NCBI GenBank assembly: GCA_963277665.1
Contig: OY728143.1
Span: forward strand, 533,234,394 to 533,298,393
DNA length: 64,000 nucleotides
Direction: 5' to 3'
Origin: Viscum album
Lineage: Eukaryota > Streptophyta > Magnoliopsida > Santalales > Viscaceae
The notes beneath the pieces were generated by a model. The model made no database searches. It was not told the origin of the DNA and saw nothing but the letters and a program-made list of their open reading frames with translations. This document shows, piece by piece, positions 11,381-23,561 of this stretch (positions are counted from its first letter, which is position 1; each line of letters opens with the position of its first letter). A program made the position numbers and the translations under genes.

Positions 11381-11890
11381 TTAAATCCTATATTTGAACA
11401 TTCCTTTCCTCACCCGTAGTAATTTCATTGTCTTCCTACCAATAATTGAATTTAGTTGAGCTATTGAGGGTGGATCTAGATAAGAATTAGGTGGTGATGA
11501 TTCTGATATAAAGATACGGTGTTCCTTATCATCATCATCAAAAATCGTAACCTCCTTCTTCTTAAAATAAATCATTGCATCATGGTCTGAAATCCAATCC
11601 ATACCAAGGATTATATCAAACTCAATCATAGGTATGACGATGACATCAGTGGATAAAGAACATTTATGTACTCAAGTAAGGACTGATTCAAAAAACTTTG
11701 TTTCAATGATAATTCCCTTAAGAGTTTTAACTTACAACTCCCTTGTTACATCAAATTGGAAATATCTAATTTTCCTAGAAAACTGGGAATATATGAATCT
11801 ATGTGATGATCCAGAATCAAATAATGCATTTTCTAAACATGAGGAAACCATTAAATTACCTGCCACCACATCTTTTGGAGCTTCTACCTC
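11381..11890 (-). pseudogene. aspartic protease, array unit 1
   Basis: The active-site motif LFDSGSSH (DSG at about 11812-11820) and the C-terminal hallmark ILGMDWIS (about 11610) identify a retropepsin-like protease that would process the Gag-Pol polyprotein. A frame break separates the two halves. Confidence 0.75.
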
Positions 11891-11894
11891 AGCA

Positions 11895-12952
11895 GTAGTT
11901 ATAGCATAAGCTTGGCCTTGATCCCCTCGCCTTTTCTACGGTAAGTTTTCCTGATGCTTAGGGAATTCATTTTCATAATTTCCCATCTCCCTGCAATTGT
12001 AGCATTAGACATCGGTAGCTTCATGCATCCCCTTGAAATCACGAGCTTAGTGGCCTTTTTCACCACAGTTGTAACAGACTCCCATTACTTTTAAGCAAGT
12101 ATCGCGGTGTATCTTCCGACATGTACTGTAGGATGGTTATTCAACTTTTCCCTTCTTCCCCTTATTTCCATTCCCAGATTTATCAGCAGATCTCTTCTTC
12201 TCTTTCATAGCATTAATGTCATAAGACTTTGAAAATTACTTTTCTGCCTTGATAGCACATGAGACAATGTCTTTGTATGACGAGAAGGATTCTAAGACTA
12301 ATGATCGACAGAGAAATGATTTTAACCGATAAAAGAAATTATCAATCATACTTCTTGGGTTATATATATAATATCCAGAATACGTTGATTACCTTGTAAC
12401 GTTAGCCTCATACTTTGCAACATTCTCATCCTCCTATTGTATAAGACTCAGAAATTGCCTTTCCATATCTGCTCGATGGTCACGAGGAATGTATTATTCT
12501 AAAAATAGATCTTTTAACTCATTCCATTCCATATTTGATACTTCAACATCTTCCTCCGTGTTTTGTATCAATGACCAGCTTTGATCAGCATCTCTAGTGA
12601 GGTGATAAACTGCCATGACAAATTTTTCCCTTTCACTACTTCCCAAGGTATGGAATATTTTCTCTAAGGAATTTATCCATTTCATAGCTACTAATGGATT
12701 TGTACGCCCATTGAATGTTGGTGGTTGTTGCCTCATGAAGCGATCTAACATTTATCCTCCACGATGTGGATCATGGTGCTCCAGACAGGTTAGGTTATTA
12801 TTCATAACCTGAGTGAGTTGTCCCAGTATGGTGATTAGCTGATCAGTAGTAGTTGCATCACCAGCTCCACTATAATTATCTTGATCATGAGGGAAATCCA
12901 TAAACAGAGTCCATCCATTGATACAGTTTCAATTTTTTCCACTAGGCGCCAT
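11895..12952 (-). pseudogene. gag: gag, array unit 1
   Basis: The start ATG at 12952 opens MAPSGKN, homologous to the MAPIRS start of the element at 52673. The capsid follows (MRQQPPTFNGRTNP, about 12740; MEWNELKDLFLE, about 12510), then a nucleocapsid with a CCHC knuckle (CYNCGEKGH, about 12075-12050) and a decayed second knuckle. Stops and frameshifts are scattered through it. The uninterrupted sequence around 12882-12884 is the pre-insertion version of the site where the CACTA element sits in unit 2. Confidence 0.8.
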
Positions 12953-13453
12953 TTCTAATCAATGGCATAAAAAAGTCCATTTTATGAATCAAAATACATA
13001 ATTCCATACTTATAAAACACTTAACATTAATTGAACTATTTATAGATATAATCCATAATCATAAAAATGTTTTCTTTGAGAATGTATATACTTATAAACC
13101 CTTCATAATGATTTGTAATGAAAATGAGAGTTATCCTAATCATATCCACTAGGAGTGCCGTAACCAAGAGTGCAGTAAGGCCCGTTGTCGTGCACCAGTT
13201 CCTGTTCGAGTCTAGCTCAAAGTGGTGTTTTTGGGTTTTACCCCAAGGTACATCTATTCCACACCCGCCTCTACCTACTCGTATCTAGATAGGTATGTAT
13301 TGCTCGAAAAACTCACAAAATCTCTATAATACCAAAATTCTTTGATATTCTTCGATACTAATCCTCAAAGTCCATCATAGGACTATGTTCTCTAATAAGA
13401 GTTTATCTAAATCTAGCTTCCAAGGTTTTTACTAAACTTCTTCTGATACCCAC
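12953..13453 (-). promoter_or_regulatory. 5' leader with primer binding site, array unit 1
   Basis: This is the untranslated leader between the 5' LTR and gag. The PBS (sense GGTATCAGAA at the right end, about 13438-13451) is a decayed form of TGGTATCAGAGC, which pairs with plant initiator Met tRNA. The stretch 13138-13330 is shared with the leaders at 33232-33425 and 52855-53045. Confidence 0.75.
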
Positions 13454-15063
13454 TATAACACCACAACCATAGTTACCTAGAGTTGATGCATTAGTAAATA
13501 ACATTGGCATGACACAAGAAAGTTCATGTCTCAAAAAACTGATTAGTTTAGTATCCTTTGAAACACTAGATATATTCATAAGTCTTACATTACATCATAA
13601 ACTCAATAAAAATACAACAACATCTTTTCTTCATATCCCATCATACATTCCCTGCAGGTCATTCATAAATTACTTCTTCACATCCTAAGAACAATAAAAC
13701 ATTGATAGAGGTGAGCTAGGATACTTAGTAAGGATAAAAATATAGCAGAAAATTTTATAAATAAACATAAACATTTAAGGCAATGTATACCTAAAAAAAG
13801 CCTTTTAAACTTGAACTTCTGCATAATATGGATAATATAAAATAAAATAATTCCATTTACTTATTCCAATTGATATTCTACTATTTGAATAATCACATGC
13901 AATATTAATGACCACTTTCATAATGATGGAATGCATAATGCCAGACTATCATAACCACATAGGCAAGGCCTCATGCCAATACTACAAATAAGATTTTGTA
14001 AAGGCCTTGGGCCAACACACTAGTGTGTCTCATGAGACCTACCAATTAATCGAGGAGTTATAGCAGGCTCCACCAATAAATTATTAAGTCCAATGCATTC
14101 CTCATATGAATAGGTTTAAACAAAACATAAACATTCATATTAAAAGTAGCATATGAAATGTCAATACTTTCTCCATAAACCATGAATGGTATAAAAATAA
14201 AACATCCACTATCAAAAAAATAAAATAACCTTCAATATAATATTGATGTTTTGTATCATAATAAATCAACCTCAAATAAGATTAAAATCCATCAAAAGAT
14301 GTTGACATTGGTGAAATAAAAACTATTTGAGAGAAATATCTCTTTTTTTGAAATCATATAAAAGTCACTTATTTATATAATAAAACATTTACCTTGAAAA
14401 TTTTCTTATAAGCTTGTAAGGGAAGCTTTAATGATTTTATAATGCTGGAAAATAACGGCACCCACCGTATAAGTTAAAAAAAGACATTCTTACCTTAATT
14501 CTGTCGAAATAGTTAAAAAGGACGTTGTTTGGAAAATGACAGAAATATTCCTTTTTAAACTACTTATTAAAGTAAAACAAGGGTATAAATGACTTTATGC
14601 CATATTCTAGTGAATAGTAAATTTTTTTGTTATACATTTTTAAGAAACATGGATGTGGATGATAAACAAGTCTTAGTAGATTATTACGTATAAACATCCT
14701 CAGATAATGAAGAGATTGCGATATAAACTGTTACCTTGTACATTTCCTTGGTTGGGGGTAGGTTAACATCCTGTATAATGGTGAAATAATTTCTAATAAA
14801 TTATTCATGAATCATATACATTAATATGATATCATATATGATCTTTTAACATTACATTGTTAATAATATCTTAATATTATTGTCGTTTCAGGTGTTAACT
14901 TACTCATTTACTTTTATATGTTTTGTTTTTTCAACCATGTTTTTTATGGATAGGTTGTATCTTATTAATATCCAAAATTATATTAAGTCCTTAAACATTA
15001 TTATTAATCATCAAATGAGAATTATACTTGAATGGATACGATGAGGAATGAATCTTATCGTGT

Positions 15064-15095
15064 TCGTGGAGACGGTAGTCCGTACGTACACACGA
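15064..15095 (-). other. conserved LTR hairpin, middle LTR copy 1
   Basis: TCGTG pairs with CACGA. The inner stem ACGG/CCGT encloses TAGT on the + strand. This outer stem differs from those at 4721 and 15253 but still pairs. Confidence 0.7.
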
Positions 15096-15252
15096 GCGAC
15101 AATATCATTCTTTTGATATTAAAATAATATTTAATTTGATGACATATCATATATACAGAATTATTATCATGTTATATTTATTATTTACATGAATTAAATA
15201 TCATTATTATTCCCATTAAAATAATAATGTATTGAATCACAATTATGCCACG

Positions 15253-15284
15253 ACGTGGAGACGGTAAGCCGTACATACGCACGT
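15253..15284 (-). other. conserved LTR hairpin, middle LTR copy 2
   Basis: ACGTG pairs with CACGT and ACGG with CCGT around TAAG (sense CTTA). It lies 189 bases from copy 1, mirroring the duplicated arrangement in the + strand LTR. Confidence 0.75.
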
Positions 15285-17216
15285 ATGGTGACATGTCATT
15301 CAAAGGATGGATAGAATACTGAATATAGTTGTACCATGTTTATAATAACATCAAATAATATATAATATACTGGAGTTATTATTTTAGAATGGTAATAACA
15401 AATAATGAATAAGTGGAAGATGAAAAGAACATCAAAGAGGGTGGTGAAAACATTACCTTTTCTTTGGGTTCTTCCTTCTGATTTGATCAAAAGAACTCCA
15501 TAGGTTGGCTTTCTGACTATATTAAGGCCTATAGGATGAAGTGAGGGAAGTTGAGATAGTATTTGGGAAGGGTTTTGCCGAACCTAATGGCTTTTAATGT
15601 GTGAATTAGTGAGAAGGGGTAGTGCCCTTCAATAAGAGGGGTGAGGTGCACCTTTGGAAAAGCTAGAAATATTATTTTATAATAAATTCATATTCTGTTT
15701 CTAATGACTAAAAAGTGGATTATTTAAATTTTAAGGTCGGGATGGGTAAAAAACCACTCATCCAATATTATTTAGACAGGTTTGGGTCATTATATTAACC
15801 TTATCTTTTAGTTTTAACTCTTTGTTAATTAGTTTGACACTTACCATGTCACTTTGTATTTTTATATTATATAGTTAATAAACTTACTATATACCTTCAA
15901 GAGACTCCAAAGTGGTACATTAATGATACACCTATCATGATATAAGTCTCTTGGACGAACATTATATTTTTATGAAGTGAGTATAAATTAATAATATAAT
16001 GTTTGTTTTAAAAACTCTTTTATGTTAATTTTGACACTTTTCAATAATTGATTTTTGTTAAAGTCATTAAAACATTTTTAATTCTAAAAAAATTCATTTA
16101 ATCAATCATATAATGTAATATTAAGAAATAAAAGTAATTAATGTCATCAAAAAATTAAAATTATATTAATTGTATCATTTATAATACCAATTATTTGATT
16201 CGTTCATTGATAAGGAAAATACTGCATCATTATTTTGTCATAACTAATATTAATTATTAAATTTCTATAAATTATAAATAAAATACCATTATGTATGAAA
16301 TATTTTTATCATGCTAATGAATATTTATAGTCCAAAATCCAACATATATAACCCTATGTAATCATTTTTTTTCTAAAAGATATATGCTTATGTGATTTTT
16401 ATATTTATTTTAACTTAATTAATATAAAGTGTCCCTATCACCTACAAGTGGCTCCATGAGGTCCCAAAATCGACCAAAATATGGAAATGGTCGGATATTT
16501 ATCCACCAATAATATTAGGACACGTTTTATGGTAATTTATTGTTATTATAATATTTTTTAACACTTATTTACCGGATTTACCCTTTAACCATGGAAAATA
16601 AAATTTTTACTGAAATAATTATTAAAAATGTCTAAAAATAAAAGTTACCTATTTACACAAATTGGAAATCCTGATTCCAAATGTAGAATCCATTTTTTCA
16701 AATTCAAAATAATGAAGTGGAATAAATTAATTTAAAATTAAGTCCCGTTGTCAAAATAGAAAGCGTGTCTTAATGATATAATAACTATCAAAAGATTGAT
16801 ACTTGTTTAAGTCCGGATTAATTGTGAAATAATGTTCAATGACCAAAATTGTATTAAATTGTAAAAATATATTCTAAATATACTTTAAAACCACTCAAAT
16901 TCATAAATTATCACTATTAATTATGTTTATTAAAAAGAAGTTTTTTATTAAAATTTATTAATTTCCACTATTCATGAAAATAAAAATGTTATCTGAAATG
17001 TACCAAAATTTTACCCTAGGATAATTTGGATATTACAAATCCAAAAATGAAGTTAATTTTGAGATATAAAATTTATAAAATTTATAATTGTGGGTATTAC
17101 TATTCATAACAGCTAGTTTTATTGGTTGTGGTGTGTGATAGAACTCGAAATTGCGTACAACACACACTACTGTATTATTCAAAGGGAAGCATACTGTGAA
17201 AGCTTGGGGTGTTACA

Positions 17217-17235
17217 TTCTCCCCACCATCAAATA
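17217..17235 (-). other. polypurine tract, array unit 2
   Basis: The sense strand is purine-rich (GATGGTGGGGAGAA) immediately before TGTAACACCCC. Confidence 0.85.
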
Positions 17236-17261
17236 TTTTCATCCTTGAAATTTCTTGAATA

Positions 17262-18780
17262 CTACCACATTAAAAGAATCGGGTGGTTCTTCATCATAAG
17301 TTCCTCGGGATCCCACGTTACCTCTTCCATCTTATGGTTTCTCCCCAAAACGTTTACTAGATGAGTCGTCCGGTTTCTCAGTACTTGTTCGCTCTTATCA
17401 AGATTCCTGATGGGCTCTTCGCAATAAGACAGATCTGGTTCTAGTTATAATTTCTCATAGGTGATTACATGTGTTGGGTCAGGCATATATTTTATCAACA
17501 GTGATACATGGAACACATCGTGAACGTTGGAGAGACACTGCCACATAGCCAAACGGTAAGCTAAAACCCAAATTTGTTCTATAATTTCAAACGGTCTGAT
17601 GTTACTATTACTCAATTTACCCTTCTTATCAAAACGTATAACTCCCTTCCATGGAGATACCTTCAAGAAAAGATGATCTCCTACCTAAAATTCCAAATCC
17701 TTCCTTCGGTTATCGGCATAGCTCTTCTGCTTACTTTAAGCTGCTTTGATGTGGATTTGGACTACCTTTAACTTTTCCATTGTTTCCTCCACCTGTTATG
17801 GGCCTACAGGTTTTCTTTCACCAACGTCATCCCAACAGGTAGGTGTGTGACATCTCATTCCGTATAACGCTTCATATGGTGCCATCTGAATACTCGAATG
17901 GAAGCTATTGTTATAATAAAATTCTGCCAGAGGTAAATATTAATCCCACATACCCTGAATGTCAATTGATCTGGGTATCAACATGTCTTCTAAAGTTTGA
18001 GTAGTCTGTTCTGATTGTCCATCTGTTTGAGGGTGGTTGGCAGTGCTCAAATGATGTTCAGTATCCAAGGCCTTCTGAAGACTCTTCCAGAATATTGATG
18101 TAAAATGGGGATCACGATCCGAAACAATCGATAGGGGTACTCCATGAAGTTTCACAACATCATTAATATATAGTCTTGCTAGACGTTCCATTGGTAGATC
18201 TTCTCTTATAGCATGAAAATGTGATGACTTAGTACGATGATCAATAATAACCCATATTTCATCATTCCTTCTAGGGGTCTTGGGTAGCTCCATGACAAAG
18301 TCAATTGTAATATTGTCCTATTTCAACTCTGGAATGGGAAGAGGTTTCATGACTCCACTAGGCTGTTGATTTCTAGCTTTCACTTGTTGACAAACCATAC
18401 ATCTCGACACAAAATCAGAAATCTACCTTTTCATGTTGTCCCACCAAAAATGTTCCTCCAAGTCTCTATAAATTTTGGTGCTCCGAGGGTGTATAGAGAA
18501 ATTGGAACTATGAGCATCATCCAACAATTCCCTTTTTAGATCTGGTATATTAGGAACAAAAAGTCTCTTCCCAATTATTAATGTTCCTTCTTCATACACA
18601 AAGTCTCTAAATCTCCCAACATCCACAGCTTTAATCTTCTTCTGAAACTCTTCTTCATCGGTCTGATAAATCTTTATCCTTTCTAGTAAATATGATTTGG
18701 CAACCATTTGAAAGAGCACTGATGTTTCACCTTCCATGGTGATTCCCATATCCAACTTTACTTGATCCATGAAAATAGGA
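17262..18780 (-). pseudogene. integrase-chromodomain, array unit 2
   Basis: The H2C2 domain (HSSNFSIHPRSTKIYRD, about 18510), integrase core (TIDFVMELPKTPRR, VSDRDPHFTS, DGQSEQT), GPF/Y-like stretch (about 17650-17560) and chromodomain (about 17400-17266, with VLRNRTTHLVNVL and EEVTWDPEEL) follow in order. All three catalytic acidic residues survive, unlike unit 1, although a stop precedes the first Asp and further stops interrupt the frame. The ORF at 18770-18423 joins the end of the RNase H linker to the zinc-binding domain. Confidence 0.85.
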
Positions 18781-18785
18781 TCCCT

Positions 18786-20060
18786 TTAAATTCTCATCAT
18801 GTTCAAAACTCCAGGATCTTTTCTGCACAAAGCATCTGCCACCTTATTTTCCTTCCTCACGTGGTAGTGTATCGTGCAATCATAATCCTTGAGTAGTTCA
18901 TGACATCTCATTTGCCTCATGTTGAGTTCTTTTTGTGAGAAAATATACTTCAAACTCTTGTGATTAATATAAATATCACATTTTTTACCATAGAGGTAGT
19001 GCCTCCATATATTCAAAGAAAATAACACAGCTGCTAACTTGAGATCATGAGTAGGATAGTTTTGCTCATGAATTTTTAGATCCTGTGATGCATAGGCAAT
19101 AACCCTATCATTCTGCATAAGGACACAACCAAGTCCTTTCTTCGATGAATCACTAAAAATAATGAACCCATCATTCCCAATGGTAGAGTCAATATAGATG
19201 TATTGACTAATCTTATCTTCGGTTCTTCAAAAAGTTTTTCACACTCTTTTGTCCAATCAAATTTAACCCCTTTACGTGTGAGCATTGTTAATGGGATAGC
19301 CAATTGGGAAAAATTCTGGACGAAACGTTGATAATAACCCGCTAAACCAATAAAACTACGTACCTCAGTTATAGTCATCTGTGCAAGTCATTTTTGGATT
19401 GCCTTGGTCTTAGAAGGATCAATAGAGATTCTATATTTTGAGATAATATGGCCATGAAAAGAAATCTCCTAAAGCCATAATTCACACTTTCTAAACATCC
19501 CATATAATTCATTTCTTATCAGAGTCTTTAGGATAATGCGCAAGTGATTTTCATGATATTCGTATATTTTGGAGTATACCAAGATATCATCCATAAAAAA
19601 CACTGCAAATTCATCGAGATATTCCTTGAAAACTATACTCATTAGATCCATGAATACAGAGGGTGCATTAGTCATCCCAATAGACATTACCATAAACTCG
19701 TAATGCCTGTACCTGGTTCGAAATGCTGTCTTTGGAAAGTCTTCCTTCTTCACACACAACTGATGATTTCCAGACAGAAGTTCAATCTTTGAAAAGTATT
19801 GAGATCCATGTAGTTGGTCAAATAAATCATCAATGGGAGGTAGGGGATACTAGTTATTTATTGTTATAGCATTGATCTCCCTATAGTCGATACATGACCT
19901 CATAGATCCATCTTTTTTTAACAAAAAGAACAGGGGCTCCACATTGATAAACACAAGGGAGAATAAATCTCGTATTACTCGTTTCCTCTAGTTATTTTGT
20001 TATTTCAACTAATTCCAAAGTGGCCATTCTATAAGGGGTATTCGATATAGGCTTTGATCA
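18786..20060 (-). pseudogene. reverse transcriptase-RNase H, array unit 2
   Basis: RT motifs are present ([33 protein letters not shown] with both catalytic Asp) and are followed by the connection domain ([18 protein letters not shown]) and RNase H ([17 protein letters not shown]). An RNase H position that is usually Asp in DHKSL is Asn here (YINHKSL). At least four frame breaks separate the pieces, for example near 19770, 19440 and 19100. The region is colinear with unit 1. Confidence 0.85.
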
Positions 20061-20379
20061 AGGAATTAAATCAATGGAAAACTCAACTTCTTGTTCTGGT
20101 GGATGTCCAGGTAAATCTTCCGGAAACACATCAATATATTCTTTCACAATAGGTACATCCTCTATTTGAACATTACTTTCCTCACCCACAGTCATTTCAT
20201 TATCTTCCTCCCTAATAACTGAATTTAGTTGATCTATTGGGGGTCGATCTAGATAAGAATTAGGTAGTTACGATTCTGATCTAAAGATAAGGTGTTCCTT
20301 ATCATCATCATCAAAAATCGTAACCTCCTTCTTCTTACAATAAATATTTTCATCATGGGCCGAAATCCAATCCATACCG

Positions 20380-20660
20380 AGGATTATATCCAACTCATCC
20401 ATAGGTATGACGATGAGATCAGTGGATAAAGAACATTTATGTACTCTAATAGGGACTGATTCACAAAACTTTTTTGCAATGATACTTCGATTATGAGTTT
20501 TAACTTACAACTCCCTTGTTACATCAAATTGGAAATATCTAATTTTCTTAGAAAGCTGGGAAAATATGAAACAATGTGATGATCCAGAGTCAAATAATGC
20601 ATTTTCTAATCTTGAGGAAACCATTAAATTACCTTCCACAACGTCTTTTGGAGCTTCTAC
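20380..20660 (-). pseudogene. aspartic protease, array unit 2
   Basis: LFDSGSSH (about 20600-20577) is the retropepsin active site, in the same relative place as in unit 1. The downstream GMDWIS motif (about 20385-20365) lies in another frame, so the product is broken. Confidence 0.7.
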
Positions 20661-20699
20661 CACAGCAGTAGTCACAGCATAATCTTGGCCTTGATCCCT

Positions 20700-21657
20700 T
20701 GGGATTTTCTAGGTTAAGATTCCCTAACGCTTAGGGCATTCATTTTCACAATGTCCCATCTCCCTACAATTGTAGCATTAGACATCAGTAGCTTCCTTCA
20801 TCCCCTTGAAATCAAGAGCTTAGTGGCCTTTTTCACCACACTTGTAACAGACTCCCATTACTTTTAAGCAATTATCAGGGTGTTTCTTCCAACATTTACT
20901 GCAGGATGGATATTCAACTTTTCCCTTCTTCCCCTTATTTCCATTCCCAGAATGATCAGTAGATCTATTCTTCTCTTTCTTAGCTTTAATGTCATAAGAC
21001 ATAGAAAATTCATTTTCTGCCTTGATAGCACATGAGATAATGTCTTCGTACGAAGATAAGGATTGTGAGACTAATTCTCGACAGAGAAAGGGTTTTAACC
21101 CATCAAAGAAATGATCAATCATAAATCTTGGGGTACGTATATAATCTCCGGCATACCTTGATAACCTTGTAATGTTAGCCTCATACGTTGCAACATTCTC
21201 ATCCTCCTTTTGTATCAGACTCAGAAATTGCCTTTCCATATCTTCTCGATGGTAATGAGGAAAGTATTTTTCTAAAAACAGATCTTTAAACTCCCTCCAT
21301 TCTATATTTGATACTTCATCATCTTCCTTCGTGTTTTGTATCAATGACCACCTTTGATCGGCATCTCTAGTGAGGTGATAAACTACCATGACAAATATTT
21401 CCCTTTCACTACATCCCAAGGAATGGAATATTTTCTCTATGAAATTTATCCATTGCTCATCTACTAAGGGATTTGTACTCCCATTGAACGTTGGTGGTTG
21501 TTGCCTCATGAAGTGACCAATCATTTATCCTCCATGCTGTGGATCAAGGTACTCCATATGGGTATAGTTATTATTCATAACCTGAGTGAGTTGTCCCAGT
21601 ATGGGGATTAGCTGATCAGCACCAGTTGCATCACCAGCTCAACTATAATTATCTTGA
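20700..21657 (-). pseudogene. gag: gag, array unit 2, main part (split by CACTA element)
   Basis: The capsid and nucleocapsid read openly from about 21524 to 20820 (MRQQPPTFNGSTNP, LFLEKYFPHYHRED, CSKCWKKHPDNC, CYKCGEKGH). A stop follows the first knuckle. The second knuckle (CYNCREMGHCENEC, about 20770-20730) is still legible. The N-terminal coding bases lie across the CACTA insertion at 32981-33052. Confidence 0.85.
21655..21657. repeat. target-site duplication TGA, left
   Basis: TGA directly before the CACTA terminus, matched by TGA at 32981-32983. The related empty site at 12882-12884 has a single TGA in the same sequence (TATCT-TGA-TCATGAGGG). Confidence 0.95.
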
Positions 21658-21685
21658 CACTAGTGCATAAAACGTTATTTACGTC
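21658..21685. repeat. CACTA left terminal inverted repeat
   Basis: 28 bases starting CACTAGTGCA. It matches the right terminus in 25 of 28 positions, differing at positions 3, 11 and 17. Confidence 0.95.
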
Positions 21686-22205
21686 GGTTATTTTTCATTT
21701 TTTACGTCGGGTTTTAGCCGACGTTAATAGGGACGACATTATAAATAAATATTTTTACAGCGGTTTTTTAAAAACCGACGTAACAAACATAACATCGTGG
21801 TGTTTATCACGTTGGTTAATTAATAACCGACATGAAAAAATACAGGGGGGCTTTATCACATCGGTTATACAATAAATGATGTCATAAACACATGTGGGGG
21901 AGTTTATCACATCCGTTATTTAATAACAGACCTGATAAACTCCTGGGCTATGGTTTATCACGTCGGTTGTTTAATAACTGACGTGCTAAACCAGTCCTGA
22001 GAGGGGTTTATCACGTCGGTTAATCAATATCTGACGTGATAAAGCATTTCCCAGGTTCTTTATCATGCCAGTTATTACATAATCGACGTGATAAACCATG
22101 CCACATGTTTTTATCACGTCGGTAATGAAAAAAACCAACGGGATAACTGCTTCTTGATTTCTTTATCACGTGGGTTATAAAATAAGTGACGTGAAAATTT
22201 TTTTT
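21686..22205. repeat. left subterminal palindromic repeats
   Basis: About ten copies of a palindrome built on ACGTCGGTTA-TAACCGACGT flanked by ATCA/TGAT are spaced about 50-55 bases apart (near 21697, 21757, 21803, 21856, 21908, 21958, 22011, 22062, 22117 and 22168). In characterised CACTA elements such subterminal repeats bind the regulatory transposase subunit. Here that role is inferred. Confidence 0.9.
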
Positions 22206-22375
22206 AAAAAAAAATCCACTACAATCCTCTACTCTCCCCAAAAATCAACCAGAAAAAAATTCAATAATTAATACCACAATAAAAGAAGGAGATCAAAACA
22301 TGAACTAAAGCAAATTTAAGCATTTACATTGATAACAGATAAAACTTACCCCACTTGATAGCCCCCAACCTCATG

Positions 22376-23262
22376 TATAACCCCTGTACAGCCCTCCCCC
22401 ACCCCATTGGAGCTCCGACCACACCACTAGACTACCCCCCGACCCCCTGGACAGCCCCAAACACCCCTCGACAACCCCCTACCCTCCTGAACAGCACCCC
22501 CTCACCCCCTCACCCCACTTGACAGCCCCCACCATACCTCTGGACTTCCCCCAACCCCCTGGACTGCACTAAACACCACTCGACAACCCCCCACCCTCCT
22601 GAACAACACCCCCTTACCCCCTCACCCCACTTGAAAGCCACCACCACACCCCTGGACTACCACGAACCCCTGGTCAGCTCCAAACACCCTAGGATAACCC
22701 CCCCCCCCCACTCATGTATACCCCCCATACCATGGACAACCCTCCCCCACCCCATTGGAGCCCCCCACCACACCCCCGGACTGCCCCACCCTCCTGAACA
22801 GTACCCCATCACCCCCTCACCCCACTTGATAGCCCCCACCCTATTGGATCCCCAACCACACCCATGTACTGCCTCCCGACCCCCTGGACAGCCCCAAACA
22901 ACCCTCTACAAACCCCCCACCCTCCAGAATAGCACCCCCTCACCCCACTTGACAGCCCCCACCACACCCCTAGACTGCCCCCCGACCCCCTTGACAGCTC
23001 CAAACACCCCGGGACAACCCCCCCCCCCCCCCCACCTTCATGTATACCCCCCCACACCCGGGACAGCCCTACCCCACCCCATTGGTGCCCCCACCACACC
23101 CCTAGACTGCCACTAACCCCCTCTACAACCCCAAACACCCATCGACAAACCACCCACCCTCATGTATACCCCCCACCCCACCGGACAGCCCTCCCAGACC
23201 CCTGGACACCCCAACCCCACTTAACACCCCCACACCCATTAAACCCCTCCCCCCCCAGACCA
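22376..23262. repeat. left C-rich minisatellite in CACTA element
   Basis: Degenerate repeats of a unit like CCCCACCACACCCCTGGAC with variants ACAGCCCC and ACCCTCCTGAACAGCACCC. Pyrimidine-rich on the + strand and so G-rich in the sense of the element's genes, with many G4-G5 runs. Proline-rich or glycine-rich open frames across it are by-products of composition. Confidence 0.9.
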
Positions 23263-23561
23263 GAATTCATACCAGAAAAACCATCATTAGTAGACCAAAA
23301 CAAGAAGTATAGCAAAACTAAACATTCACATATATAACATTCAAAACATACACTGTCAACATAAAAAGACTATATCCAAGCTAAACGACTACCAAATACA
23401 CAATTACAACGAAAATATTCAAAATTACATTTTACATTACAAACAACTAAAATTTAATCAAACCTATAAAATAATTTGACCCCTCCACTTGTAAGTGTTT
23501 GATGTCTTCGGAATTATAGGGTTGATGGTCATCAAAAAGATACAAATGAAAAGGATAGTAG
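23263..23561. other. AT-rich gap inside CACTA element
   Basis: I see no coding motif here. It lies between the left minisatellite and the last recognisable exon of the protease gene, and may be 3' untranslated sequence. Confidence 0.5.

Larger units (their letters stand above)
13454..17216 (-). repeat. shared middle LTR of the array (3763 bp)
   Basis: The right edge is GGGGTGTTACA beside a PPT and the left edge is TATAACACC beside a PBS, so this LTR belongs to both units. Hand comparison with the LTR at 33554 over the first ~235 bases gives about 30 differences, so the copies are old. The TATA box is mutated (sense TATTGAAG near 15629-15636). Confidence 0.85.

Noticed and set aside
21686..22205. 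CRISPR-like array of regularly spaced palindromes
   Set aside because: Repeats are degenerate, sit inside a CACTA terminus, and have a mirrored set at the other end. They are subterminal transposase-binding-type repeats in a plant genome.
22631..23116. Long proline-rich open frame and opposite Gly/Trp-rich frames
   Set aside because: They lie wholly in the C-rich minisatellite, are open in several frames on both strands, and have no domain or non-repetitive sequence.
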